Origin: Dyella mobilis
GTDB taxonomy: Bacteria; Pseudomonadota; Gammaproteobacteria; Xanthomonadales; Rhodanobacteraceae
Assembly (NCBI RefSeq): GCF_016904945.1
Contig: NZ_JADIKF010000037.1
Span: forward strand, 1 to 64,000
Length of the DNA stretch: 64,000 bases
Direction: 5' to 3'
In this document: piece by piece, positions 52,999 through 61,917 of the stretch
Layout: the number at the start of each line of letters is the position of its first letter
Numbering within the stretch: position 1 is the stretch's first letter
Notes under the pieces: model-generated
Seen by the model: the letters and a program-made list of their open reading frames with translations, nothing else
What the model was told of the DNA's origin: nothing
Database searches by the model: none
Translations under genes and position numbers: made by a program

Positions 52999-53258
52999 GA
53001 TCAACATCCTTGGTGTTGGTTTTGGTTAGCGGATCGTGGGAGTTGCTGCTCTCACGGTCCGCGCCTTCCACACATTGCTGCATGGGTCATCGACGTTGCC
53101 TGTTTCGAGTGGGCGTTGATGACGGTGCCAATTTATCAAATGAGCGCGCGGGACCCGTGTAGGGGATCGATGGCTGTTTTTGTGCGTGCCAGCAGTGCGG
53201 CGAACGTAGTCGCACCGGCAGGCGCCGACGCAACGGCGCTTTTTGCAAGGTTGGCGCG

Positions 53259-56111
53259 CTAGAAATGGAAGCCCAGCGCGCGGGTGACCACGGTGACATC
53301 GCCGCACAGCGTTTCCAGCTCTTCGTCGCGCGGCGCAATGCGCGAGCGCAGATCCAGCGTGCAGAGCAAGGCCCGCCGCAGCAGTTCGGCATGGGCCACG
53401 CTGAAGCAATTGGCCTGGGCGGTGTCGAGCAGGCCGGCGTCGCGGCAGGATTCGATCAGACCGGCGTTGGCCGTCACGCTGAGCAGGTTCGGATTTTTCG
53501 CCGCATGCGCCAGCACCAACCCTTGCAGCGCGAACTCGATATCGAGCAAGGCGCCATGACCCTGTTTCAGATCGATCTGCGTAGCGTCGGAGCGATCGCG
53601 CTCTGCGCGCCAGCGTTGCCGCATGTTGCTGACCTCGGCAAGCACGGCGGCGGCATCGCGCGGTACTGCCAAGGTGCGGCGGCGCACCTCGATCAGTTCG
53701 GCATTTAATGCCGCATCGCCGGCTACCGGCCGCGCACGCAACAGGGCTTGATGCTCCCAGGTCCAGGCGCGGCTTTCCTGATAAGCCACGAAAGCATCGA
53801 GGCTGCCCACCAGCAAGCCTTTGGAGCCGTCCGGGCGCAGGCGCGTGTCCACTTCGTACAAACGCCCTGCTCGCGTGAGCACGGTGAGCCAGTTCATCAC
53901 GCGCTGGGTAAGACGCTGATACCAGCGCGAACCGTCCAGCGGGCGCGGGCCATCGCTCATCTCCTGCGCACGCTGGCCATCGAACACGAACACCAGGTCG
54001 AGATCGGACGCGAAACCGAGCTCCTCGCCGCCCAGGCTGCCATAGCCGAGCACCGAGAAGCCGGAACCGACCCCAGGCAAACGCCCGTGCTGCGCAATCA
54101 CTTCGCGCTCGGCCAACGCGGCGACGGCGATGACTATCGATTCGGCCAGCGCACCAAGCCTGCGTGCCGTAGCCACCGCATCGGCACGGCCGTCGTTGAA
54201 CGCCAGCCCAAGGCGAAACGCGATGCTGGATTTGAATTCGTTGATGCGCTCCAGCTCGGCTTCGGCTTCGCGTTCGTCCAGGGTGGTGAGGACGTGTGCG
54301 ATCTCGGCGCTGATATCGGCGCGCTTGAGCGGCAATTGATCGATGCGCGGGTCGAGCACGTCATCGAGCAACAATGGCTGGGCAATCACCCGCTCGGCGA
54401 GAAAGGCGCTGTCGGCGAACAGCTGTGCCAGGCGCTTGCGCGCGGCCGGCTGCTCTTCCAGCAAGGCCAGATACGAAGGTCGACGCGCCACGGTCTGCAC
54501 CAGGCGACACAGGCGCAGCAAACACGGCACCGGCGCGGAAGTCTGGCGCGCGACTGCCAACAGCTGCGGCATCAGGTGATCGAGCCGCTCGCGTGCGCGT
54601 GCCGACATGGCGCGCAACTGCGCCGCCTGCGGCAACTTCAGCAATGCTTCGGCGGCGTCCGCGCCGGGTGCGAAGCCCGAGGCTTCCATCAGCTCCGCTT
54701 TCAGCGATTCGTCGCAGGCGCGCTGCCACAACACCGCATCGGCGGCGGGTACGTGGGTCTTGGCGCCGCCTTCGGGCATCAGCACGGCGGCAAATTCGGC
54801 AGCGACGATTTCGCGATGTTTCGCCAGTTCTTCGGCGAGTGGCTCCCAGGCCGGATAGTCGAGGCTCAAGGCAAGGCGCTCGCGGCTCAGGACGTCATCG
54901 GGAAGATCGTGGGTTTGCGCGTCGCGCAGCATCTGCACGCGATTTTCCAACCGCCGCAGGAATACATACGCCTCGCGCAAGGCACGCGCACGCGCAGCCG
55001 GAATGTGGCCGCGCCCTTCGCAAGCAGTGAGCGCGGGCAGCAGGCCGCGCACGCGCAGGCTGGGTTCGCGGCCGCCGCGGATCAACTGCACCAACTGCAC
55101 GATGAATTCGATTTCACGGATGCCGCCCGGCCCCAGCTTGAGATTGTCGGCCAGATCCTTGCGCGCCACTTCCGCATCGATCAGCGCCTTCATTTCGCGC
55201 AAGCCGGCGAAAGCGGTGTAGTCGAGGTATTTGCGATAGACGAACGGGCGCAGCATTTCCTGCAACTGCTTGCCGGCGCTGCGATCGCCCGCCACGGCGC
55301 GCGCCTTGATCCACGCGTAGCGCTCCCAATCACGGCCTTCGCGCTGGTAATACTGTTCCATCGCACTGAACGGCAGGGCGAGCCGGCCCGCATTGCCGAA
55401 CGGACGCAGGCGCAAATCCACGCGCGCACAAATGCCGTCGGTGGTGGGCTCGTTGAGCAAGCGCACCAGCTGGCGCCCGAGGCGTACGAAATATTCGCTG
55501 TTGTCGAGCGAGCGTGCACCATCGCTCTCGCCGCCTTGCGGGTAGGCCAGCACCAGGTCAATATCGGAAGAGAAATTCAGCTCGCTGCCGCCCAGCTTGC
55601 CAAAGCCGATCACGATCAGGCGCTGCACAGTACCGTCTTCACCGCGTGCATGCCCGTAGCGCTCAGCCAGCATGCGCTCGGACCACGCCAGCGCGCTGCC
55701 CAGCAAGGCCTCGTAGAGCACACTGGTGGCGGAAAGAATTTCCGGCAGGTCGTCCAGTCCGTTGACGTCGCGGAACACCAGGCGCAGCGCCTCGGCATGC
55801 CGGAAGCGGCGCAGCGCGGACATGCTTGCCGTTTCGTCGGTATCCAGCTTCAAGGCATCGATGCGCGCGGCCGCGTCGTGACCGGAACGCAGGCGTTCCA
55901 GGCCCACCGGCGCCAGCAACTGCGGCTGGTTGCGCCAGGTTTCGAAAGCGAAATCGCTGGCCAGCAAGGTACGCCGGATGCGCTCGGCCACGCCGGCATC
56001 GTCGTGCAGGGGCACGCCTGCGGCACGGCAGCGGGCAACCAGCTGTGCGTAGCGATCGTCGATCAGCGCGCGCAGCGACGAGGATTCTGCGGAAGGGGTC
56101 ATCACGGGCAT
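53259..56111 (-). CDS. glnE: Glutamine-synthetase adenylyltransferase/deadenylase
   Basis: GlnE adenylylates and deadenylylates glutamine synthetase in response to PII. The 950-residue protein holds two nucleotidyltransferase domains with the catalytic GS-like metal motif. The N-terminal one (GGSELNFSSDIDLVLAY, about 170) removes AMP, and the C-terminal one (GGEELGFASDLDLVFVF, about 690) adds AMP. Regulatory helical domains lie between. The length is normal. Starts at 56111 or 56102 are both possible. The gene is convergent with nothing close and stands alone. Confidence 0.96.
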   Translation of the reverse strand: MPVMTPSAESSSLRALIDDRYAQLVARCRAAGVPLHDDAGVAERIRRTLLASDFAFETWRNQPQLLAPVGLERLRSGHDAAARIDALKLDTDETASMSALRRFRHAEALRLVFRDVNGLDDLPEILSATSVLYEALLGSALAWSERMLAERYGHARGEDGTVQRLIVIGFGKLGGSELNFSSDIDLVLAYPQGGESDGARSLDNSEYFVRLGRQLVRLLNEPTTDGICARVDLRLRPFGNAGRLALPFSAMEQYYQREGRDWERYAWIKARAVAGDRSAGKQLQEMLRPFVYRKYLDYTAFAGLREMKALIDAEVARKDLADNLKLGPGGIREIEFIVQLVQLIRGGREPSLRVRGLLPALTACEGRGHIPAARARALREAYVFLRRLENRVQMLRDAQTHDLPDDVLSRERLALSLDYPAWEPLAEELAKHREIVAAEFAAVLMPEGGAKTHVPAADAVLWQRACDESLKAELMEASGFAPGADAAEALLKLPQAAQLRAMSARARERLDHLMPQLLAVARQTSAPVPCLLRLCRLVQTVARRPSYLALLEEQPAARKRLAQLFADSAFLAERVIAQPLLLDDVLDPRIDQLPLKRADISAEIAHVLTTLDEREAEAELERINEFKSSIAFRLGLAFNDGRADAVATARRLGALAESIVIAVAALAEREVIAQHGRLPGVGSGFSVLGYGSLGGEELGFASDLDLVFVFDGQRAQEMSDGPRPLDGSRWYQRLTQRVMNWLTVLTRAGRLYEVDTRLRPDGSKGLLVGSLDAFVAYQESRAWTWEHQALLRARPVAGDAALNAELIEVRRRTLAVPRDAAAVLAEVSNMRQRWRAERDRSDATQIDLKQGHGALLDIEFALQGLVLAHAAKNPNLLSVTANAGLIESCRDAGLLDTAQANCFSVAHAELLRRALLCTLDLRSRIAPRDEELETLCGDVTVVTRALGFHF

Positions 56112-56255
56112 GCACCCATTATGCCCGCATCGACCGCGCCTTTACCCCGGCACGGGGGTCGTCGGAATCTTTCAGCAAGCCTCAGCGTCGCCTGACAGAA
56201 GCAAATCGCTGGGACGACCAAAGTAATGGGCAGACGCCAAGGAGGTCGCTCGCTC

Positions 56256-56534
56256 ATGCAAGGAACGGAAGCGCTGCATCCCGCACCGGAGGTTTTGCTG
56301 AAACAGGGCGACTCCGGCGAACCAGTAAAACGGCTTCACCGCCAACTGCGCCGCATCGGCTACCGCGACCTCGATGGCGAGTTGCCAGGCGATGTCGATT
56401 TTAACGATCGCACGCGTCGCGCCGTCGAGGCCTTTCAATACGATTACGGACTTGCCGTCGACGGCATCGTGGATATCAAGACCGCAGCGGCGCTGCGGCA
56501 TGCCGAGCATCGCGTGAAGTGGCTCACCGGGTGA
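56256..56534 (+). CDS. Peptidoglycan-binding domain protein, 92 aa
   Basis: This is a small protein with a PG_binding_1 fold: GDSGEPVKRLHRQLRRIGY, DVDFNDRTRRAVEAFQYDYG and LAVDGIVDIKTAAAL match the repeat pattern. No signal peptide is visible. The ATG at 56256 is chosen because AAGGAGGT lies nine bases upstream; an ATG at 56226 has none. It ends three bases before the 3' end of cysA on the opposite strand. The role in murein binding is inferred. Confidence 0.82.
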   Translation: MQGTEALHPAPEVLLKQGDSGEPVKRLHRQLRRIGYRDLDGELPGDVDFNDRTRRAVEAFQYDYGLAVDGIVDIKTAAALRHAEHRVKWLTG

Positions 56535-56537
56535 GGC

Positions 56538-57677
56538 TCACGCTTCCAGCCGCCGCCAGGGTCCGCTGACAACCGGCGAAGCCAGGTGCGGAGTGTGGCA
56601 ATCCGCCCGCGCACAAACGCGTCCTTCGCGATCGAGCCCGAACACCGTCAACGCCTGGAATTGAACCGTAACGCGCTCACCAGAGGCATGGCGTCCGCCA
56701 TCGTGCCCGTTCCAGGCGGCCTCGAGCGGTTCGTGCATGCCATCCACCTGCAAGCTGGCCAAGGTGGTGCCGGCGACGTGCCTCACGCCAAGCAGGCGCG
56801 CCGGCAGGCCTTCACCTGGGCGTGGCGAAGAAACGATGTGCTCGGGGCGCACGTGCACCTCCACCGCGTGCCACGTTTCGTCCGCAAAGCCTTCCAGCCG
56901 CCACGATGCACCCAGCACACGCAGGCTGGAAGCCGTCACTTCGCCCGGCACCGCCTGCCCGCGTGCGATGAATTTCGATACAAAAGGCGTAGCCGGCCGA
57001 TGGTAGACCTGCTCGGGCGTACCGACCTGCTCAATGCAGCCGCGATTCATCACGATCACGCGATCGGCCATTTCCAATGCTTCGTCCTGGTCGTGCGTCA
57101 CGAACAACGAAGTGATGCCCAGCGAGCGATGAAATTCGCGCAGCCAACGGCGCAGATTGACACGAACCTGCGCGTCCAGGGCGCCAAACGGTTCGTCCAG
57201 CAACAGCAGCCTCGGCTCGATCGCCAAGGCGCGCGCCAATGCCACGCGCTGCCGCTGCCCACCGGAAAGCTGGGCGGGATAGCGCGCGGCAAGTTGATCC
57301 AGTTCCACACGCCGTAGCAATTCATCCACGCGCGCCTTGATCACGGCCGCTTTGGGCCGCAAGCGCCACGGACGAACGCGCAGGCCGAAAGCCACGTTCT
57401 GCGCCACCGTCAAATGCGGAAAAAGCGCGTAGTGCTGAAACACCAGGCCGACGCCGCGGCGGCGCGCATCCAGTGCCAGCAGATCCTGCCCGTCGCGCTG
57501 CACGCTGCCGCTGTCGGGCTGGTCCAACCCTGCAAGAATGCGCAGCAAGCTGGTCTTGCCGGAACCCGAAGGACCGAGCACGGCGACAAATTCGCCGTCG
57601 CCGATGCGCAGGCTGATGTCGTCCAGTGCAATGAATGACCCGAACTGGCGTCGCAAGCGTGAAATATCGATACCCAT
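56538..57677 (-). CDS. cysA: Sulfate/thiosulfate ABC transporter ATPase
   Basis: This 379-residue ATPase powers sulfate import. It has Walker [10 protein letters not shown], signature [15 protein letters not shown], Walker [13 protein letters not shown], and a C-terminal regulatory domain with the HVRPEHIV stretch of CysA/MalK-type ATPases. ATG at 57677; longer frames upstream belong to other reading frames of cysW. It follows cysW (8 bases gap) in the unit sbp-cysT-cysW-cysA. Confidence 0.95.
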   Translation of the reverse strand: MGIDISRLRRQFGSFIALDDISLRIGDGEFVAVLGPSGSGKTSLLRILAGLDQPDSGSVQRDGQDLLALDARRRGVGLVFQHYALFPHLTVAQNVAFGLRVRPWRLRPKAAVIKARVDELLRRVELDQLAARYPAQLSGGQRQRVALARALAIEPRLLLLDEPFGALDAQVRVNLRRWLREFHRSLGITSLFVTHDQDEALEMADRVIVMNRGCIEQVGTPEQVYHRPATPFVSKFIARGQAVPGEVTASSLRVLGASWRLEGFADETWHAVEVHVRPEHIVSSPRPGEGLPARLLGVRHVAGTTLASLQVDGMHEPLEAAWNGHDGGRHASGERVTVQFQALTVFGLDREGRVCARADCHTPHLASPVVSGPWRRLEA

Positions 57678-57685
57678 GGCGTTCC

Positions 57686-58546
57686 CTAATGCCGCCCTTT
57701 CAGTTCGCCGCCGTGACGCCACTCGAGCAAACGCTTGATGCCCAGTGTCACCAGCGTAAGCAGCGCGAGCAATGACGCCACGGCAAAGGCGGCGGCGAAA
57801 TTTTCTTCGTAAAGTTGATCGACTTGCAGCGGCAAGGTGTTGGTGAGGCCGCGCAGGTGGCCGGACACCACGTACACCGCTCCGAACTCGCCCATCGCGC
57901 GCGCATTGCAAAGCAATACGCCGTACAACAATGCCCAGCGCACTCGAGGAAGCGTGACGCGGAAGAAAATCTGCCACCCGTTCGCACCCAGGGTAAGCGC
58001 GGCCTCTTCCTGCTCGGAACCTTGTGCCTGCATCAGGGGAATGAGTTCGCGCGCCACGAAGGGCAAGGTGACGAATACCGTCGCCAGCACCAGCCCCGGC
58101 AAGGCGAAAATGACTTGCACGCCGTGAGCCTCCAGCCACGAACCCAGCCAGCCGTACTTGCCGTAGACGAGTATCAGCATCATGCCCGCCACCACCGGCG
58201 AGACCGAGAACGGCAGATCGATCAGGGCGCCCAGCAAGGCCTTGCCGCGAAACTCGAAATGCGTCATCGCCCACGCGGCGGCAAGTCCGAACAGCAGATT
58301 CAACGGCACGGCGATGGCGGCCACGGTCAAGGTCAGGCGCACCGCGGCGAGCGTATCGGGCTGGCGAATGGCATCCAGATAGAAGGCGACGCCGGGCCGC
58401 AGCGCCTCGGCAAAGATCGCCAGCAGCGGAAGCACGAGCAGCCAGCCAAGTACCAGCAGGGCGCACAGCACCAGCACCGTGCGCGCCAGCGAGATCGGCC
58501 AGGTGGGCCGTCCGCCAATGGAAATCGTTGCGGCGACCACCGCCAT
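57686..58546 (-). CDS. cysW: Sulfate ABC transporter permease CysW
   Basis: This is a 286-residue inner-membrane permease with about six helices and the EAA loop EEEAALTLGANGWQIFFRVT-like segment that contacts CysA. ALLIDLPFSVSPVVAGMML-type text marks the CysW branch. The ATG at 58546 overlaps the cysT stop codon by one base (TGATG), so translation is coupled. It pairs with CysT to form the channel. Confidence 0.95.
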   Translation of the reverse strand: MAVVAATISIGGRPTWPISLARTVLVLCALLVLGWLLVLPLLAIFAEALRPGVAFYLDAIRQPDTLAAVRLTLTVAAIAVPLNLLFGLAAAWAMTHFEFRGKALLGALIDLPFSVSPVVAGMMLILVYGKYGWLGSWLEAHGVQVIFALPGLVLATVFVTLPFVARELIPLMQAQGSEQEEAALTLGANGWQIFFRVTLPRVRWALLYGVLLCNARAMGEFGAVYVVSGHLRGLTNTLPLQVDQLYEENFAAAFAVASLLALLTLVTLGIKRLLEWRHGGELKGRH

Positions 58547-59370
58547 CAGCGCAGCACCGCCCAGCGGCGAGCCCAGCGTTGCACAGCCGCCATCGCCAGC
58601 AACAACAGTAACGATGCCGCCAGCATCACGGCGCCCAGCGCCGCCGCTCCGCGATAGTCGTATTGCGAGTCGATCTTCTGCACGATCAGGTACGGCGCGA
58701 TTTCGGTTTGGAACAGGCGGTTGCCGGAAATGAAAATCACCGAACCGTATTCGCCGATGGCCCGCGCCAACGCCAGCGCATAGCCGGTCAGCAAGGCGGG
58801 CAGCAACAACGGCAGCAGCACGCGCAGGAAGCGCTGGATCGGCGAAGCGCCCAACGTATAGGCAGCTTCCTCCAGGTCGCCGTCGAGGCTTTCCAGCACC
58901 GGTTGCAAGGTGCGCACCACAAAGGGCAGGCCGACGAACACCATCGCCAGCAACACGCCCAGGCGGCTGTACGCCACTTCGATGCCCCATGGCACCAGGC
59001 GGCTGCCGATCCAGCCGTTCGGTGCATACAGCGCCGTCAGGGCAATGCCGGCCACCGCGGTGGGCAAGGCAAACGGCAGATCGACCAAGGCATCGCACAC
59101 GCGCCGGAAGGCGAAGCGGTAGCGCACCAGCACCCACGCCACGAGCAGTCCCAGCAGCACATCGATGGTCGCCGCCAGCAAGGCCGCACCGAAGCTCAAC
59201 CGCAACGATGCCAATACGCGCCGCGTGCCGACCTGCGCCCACCATCCGGCCGGCCCCAGTTCGCACGCCGTCCACAACAGCGCAGCCAGCGGCAACAAGA
59301 CGCAACTGCCCAACACCGCCAGCGTATAGCCGGTGCTCAAGCGAAATCCTGGCAAGACGCGCCGCGTCAC
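58546..59370 (-). CDS. cysT: Sulfate ABC transporter permease CysT
   Basis: This is a 274-residue permease (cysU in E. coli naming) with about six helices and the loop EEAAYTLGASPIQRFLRVLL. ALVDLPFALPTAVAGIAL matches the CysT branch. A GTG at 59370 is taken as the start because it lies four bases after the sbp stop codon; ATGs at 59451 and 59415 would overlap sbp. It forms the membrane channel with CysW. Confidence 0.93.
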   Translation of the reverse strand: MTRRVLPGFRLSTGYTLAVLGSCVLLPLAALLWTACELGPAGWWAQVGTRRVLASLRLSFGAALLAATIDVLLGLLVAWVLVRYRFAFRRVCDALVDLPFALPTAVAGIALTALYAPNGWIGSRLVPWGIEVAYSRLGVLLAMVFVGLPFVVRTLQPVLESLDGDLEEAAYTLGASPIQRFLRVLLPLLLPALLTGYALALARAIGEYGSVIFISGNRLFQTEIAPYLIVQKIDSQYDYRGAAALGAVMLAASLLLLLAMAAVQRWARRWAVLR

Positions 59371-59374
59371 GGAA

Positions 59375-60376
59375 TCAATGCTCCCCTTCCGTGATCTGGT
59401 CGAAGACGCCACCATCGGCGAAGTAGGTCGCCTGGGCTTTGCGCCAGTCACCGAACTGCTCGGCCAAGGTAAAGGTTTTTACTGCGGGAAACTGGGCGGC
59501 GTAGGCGACCGCCACCGAAGCCAGGCGCGGGCGGAAGAAGTGCCTGGCGGCAATCGCCTGCCCTTCGGGACTGTAGAGATACTGCAGATACGCCTGCGCG
59601 ATTTTTTGCGTACCGTGCGCGACTGCGACGCTATCGACAACGGCAACGGGCGGCTCGGCCAGGATGGTCGACGAGGGCAGCACGATCTCGTAGTTGTCCT
59701 TGCCGAATTCGTGCTGGGCCAGCAGCGCCTCGCTCTCCCAGGCGATCAGCACGTCGCCGATGCCACGCTGGGTAAACGTATTGGTGGCGCCGCGTGCGCC
59801 GGCATCCAGTACCGGCACGTGCTGATACAACGCAGTGACATACGCACGCGCCTTGTCGGCATTGCCGCCAGGCTGGCGCACGGCCCAGCCCCACGCCGCG
59901 AGGAAATTCCAGCGCGCGCCGCCGGAAGTTTTTGGATTGGGAGTGATGACCTGTACATCCGCGCGGATCAGATCGGGCCAATCGCGGATGTGCTTCGGGT
60001 TGCCCTTGCGCACCAGGAAGACAATGGTGGACGTGTAAGGCGAACTGTTGTCCGGCAGGCGCGTCTGCCAGTCCTTTGCCAGCAGGCCTTTATCGGCCAG
60101 CACGTCGATGTCGTAGGCCAGGCCCAACGTCACCACGTCCGCCTGCAGGCCATCGAGCACCGCGCGCGCCTGCTTGCCCGAGCCGCCGTTGGAAGTCGTG
60201 ATGGCGATCGCCTGGCCTGTCTGCTTGGCCCACTGCGCTTTGAAGCTCGCGTCCACGTCCTGGAAGTATTCTCGCGTGGGGTCGTAGGACACGTTCAGCA
60301 ACCGCGTATCCGCCGCATGCACCCAGGCGGCAGCGAAGCTCAATACGGCGGACAGCAACACAAGACTTCGTTTCAT
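59375..60376 (-). CDS. sbp: Periplasmic sulfate-binding protein
   Basis: This is a 333-residue exported binding protein (signal peptide MKRSLVLLSAVLSFAAAWVH). Sulfate-binding-family segments include LLNVSYDPTREYFQDVDASF, TSNGGSGKQARAVLDG and GGARWNFLAAWGWA. It captures sulfate and delivers it to CysTWA. It is the first gene of the sbp-cysT-cysW-cysA unit. A porin gene lies 120 bases upstream on the same strand. Sbp and the thiosulfate-preferring CysP cannot be fully separated by eye. Confidence 0.94.
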   Translation of the reverse strand: MKRSLVLLSAVLSFAAAWVHAADTRLLNVSYDPTREYFQDVDASFKAQWAKQTGQAIAITTSNGGSGKQARAVLDGLQADVVTLGLAYDIDVLADKGLLAKDWQTRLPDNSSPYTSTIVFLVRKGNPKHIRDWPDLIRADVQVITPNPKTSGGARWNFLAAWGWAVRQPGGNADKARAYVTALYQHVPVLDAGARGATNTFTQRGIGDVLIAWESEALLAQHEFGKDNYEIVLPSSTILAEPPVAVVDSVAVAHGTQKIAQAYLQYLYSPEGQAIAARHFFRPRLASVAVAYAAQFPAVKTFTLAEQFGDWRKAQATYFADGGVFDQITEGEH

Positions 60377-60495
60377 ATGCAGCGGAACTCCTCAAGGCGC
60401 AGGCGAAGACGCCCATCGTCGACTATAGATTTGGACGGCTGGACGCCTGAAAGCGCGGATCGTCCTATCCATATGGCGGACGCCGGCCGTGGCGA

Positions 60496-61692
60496 TCAGA
60501 TGAATATTTCGGCACGCAGCTCGACGACGTGCGGGTTGATCACCAACCCGCGCCGGTCGCTGAACGCCCGGATATAGTTGGCCTGCAGGCGCAGATGCGT
60601 GCCGACGTACCAGTTCGCGCCGGCCGTCCAGTCGTGCTCCCTGCCCCCGAGCACGCGGCCATCGTTGAGATCCAGCTCGCTGTAGCGCAATGCGAATTCC
60701 AGCGCACCCCAGGAATGCTCTGGAATCACGTTGCTGACGTTGCCATCGTGGTATTGCCGCGACTCCCCGGTAAGCACCCAGCTGCCGAACGCGTAGAAGC
60801 CATCGATGTCGTAATCGGGCCGGCCGTTCTTGAAGGATGTCTGGGCTTGCAGGTATTCGCTCTGGACCGACCAGGGGCCTTCGATCCAAACCTCTTCGAG
60901 ACCCAGGCGGTTGATGTGATCCACCCCGGTAAACGTGCCGGAGCTGACCAGTGCGACAGTGGTGAGACCGGCCTCCGGGGGCGTCTTGAAACTGGCCGTG
61001 GCGGGCTGCTGCACGCCTAGCGCGTCGACGATCCCATAGGGCCGCTCCTGTGAAGCGGCAACGCCCAGGTGCAGCACCTCGCCGGGCTGGTGCAAGGGCA
61101 CCCATGCGGCGCGCGCCGCCAAGGTGTGTCCAGGGTTTTTGCCGGCCAGGTTTTCGCCGTAGTAGCCAAGACTGGCCAGCCAGTGCGTGCGCTGGATCGC
61201 CCAATCCACGCCGATCCGGCGGTTTTCGTAGATGGCCTGCGACGGCAGGGCCAGTTCGATAAAGGTGGTCTGCGTCGAGGTGGTTACGCCCTCGAAACTC
61301 ACCGGCGTCTTGCTCTGGCCGAAGCGGAGTGCGCCGAAGTCCTGATCCAGCAAGGCGGCCGACTGCAGCCGAAAGAACACGTCCTGCCACGCCTTCGACT
61401 GGAAGTCGTAATACACGGTAGCGTCGTAGACACCCGGCTTCTTTACATAGAAACCCAGGTATTTGCGGCGGTTGGTATGGGCATCGGCGAATTTGCCGTC
61501 GCCGTTCGAGAATTCGTTCGCGTCGTACTGATAGCGCAACACCAGCCCCAGATCCGTACCGTCGCCGAACGTCTCGTGGGTGGGCCAGTTGGTGAGCCAG
61601 TCGTTGGTATCCGCATTGGCCGGTCCGGCGGCTAGCACGGCAGCCAGGACCCACGGGAATGAGGCAATCGCTGACTTCGGTCTTCGAGGCAT
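60496..61692 (-). CDS. Outer-membrane porin (OprO/OprP-like)
   Basis: This is a 398-residue protein with a signal peptide (ends near GPANAD). The mature part is a beta-barrel of repeated amphipathic strands: RRKYLGFYVKKPGVYDATVY, LRFGQSKTPVSFEGVT and a C-terminal aromatic end VELRAEIFI. This is the layout of the phosphate-selective porin O/P family. Placed just upstream of the sulfate importer genes, it probably lets sulfate or a sulfur source through the outer membrane. That assignment is from position only. Confidence 0.82.
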   Translation of the reverse strand: MPRRPKSAIASFPWVLAAVLAAGPANADTNDWLTNWPTHETFGDGTDLGLVLRYQYDANEFSNGDGKFADAHTNRRKYLGFYVKKPGVYDATVYYDFQSKAWQDVFFRLQSAALLDQDFGALRFGQSKTPVSFEGVTTSTQTTFIELALPSQAIYENRRIGVDWAIQRTHWLASLGYYGENLAGKNPGHTLAARAAWVPLHQPGEVLHLGVAASQERPYGIVDALGVQQPATASFKTPPEAGLTTVALVSSGTFTGVDHINRLGLEEVWIEGPWSVQSEYLQAQTSFKNGRPDYDIDGFYAFGSWVLTGESRQYHDGNVSNVIPEHSWGALEFALRYSELDLNDGRVLGGREHDWTAGANWYVGTHLRLQANYIRAFSDRRGLVINPHVVELRAEIFI

Positions 61693-61818
61693 GGGTTCCT
61701 CCGGCGTCGCCGGTCACGGCGCCTGGTGATGGGGTGGACATTTCCCTGGTGCGCTCCGGGGTTGGAGCGGCACGACCCCATGCTGCCCGGCCGAGGAATG
61801 AGGGCGGAAAGGAGTGAA

Positions 61819-61836
61819 TGGCATGCGGATATGCCA
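61819..61836. promoter_or_regulatory. Small inverted repeat upstream of cysJ
   Basis: Arms TGGCAT and ATGCCA are separated by six bases. It lies 82 bases before the cysJ start in the divergent region shared with the porin gene and may be a regulator binding site. No known consensus is matched. Confidence 0.3.
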
Positions 61837-61885
61837 CCCCATCATTTCTTGGCCAAAAAACGAAGTCCTAACATCCTTTCAGCAA

Positions 61886-61905
61886 ATGGACGTCTATACG
61901 TCCAT
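61886..61905. promoter_or_regulatory. Perfect palindrome resembling tandem met-boxes, before cysJ
   Basis: Arms ATGGACGT and ACGTCCAT flank CTAT without mismatch, ending 12 bases before the cysJ ATG. Read as two eight-base units, GGACGTCT and ATACGTCC, it matches the MetJ box AGACGTCT at seven and six of eight positions. A regulator bound here would block the start of cysJI. The regulator's identity is unknown. Confidence 0.55.
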
Positions 61906-61917
61906 GGAAGAGATACG

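Noticed and set aside
53748..56195. A 815-residue plus-strand frame opposite glnE
   Set aside because: Antisense to a certain gene, of low-complexity composition.
57686..59305. Extension of cysW upstream to about 539 residues
   Set aside because: The extra N-terminus overlaps cysT in another frame; the true start at 58546 overlaps the cysT stop codon as expected.
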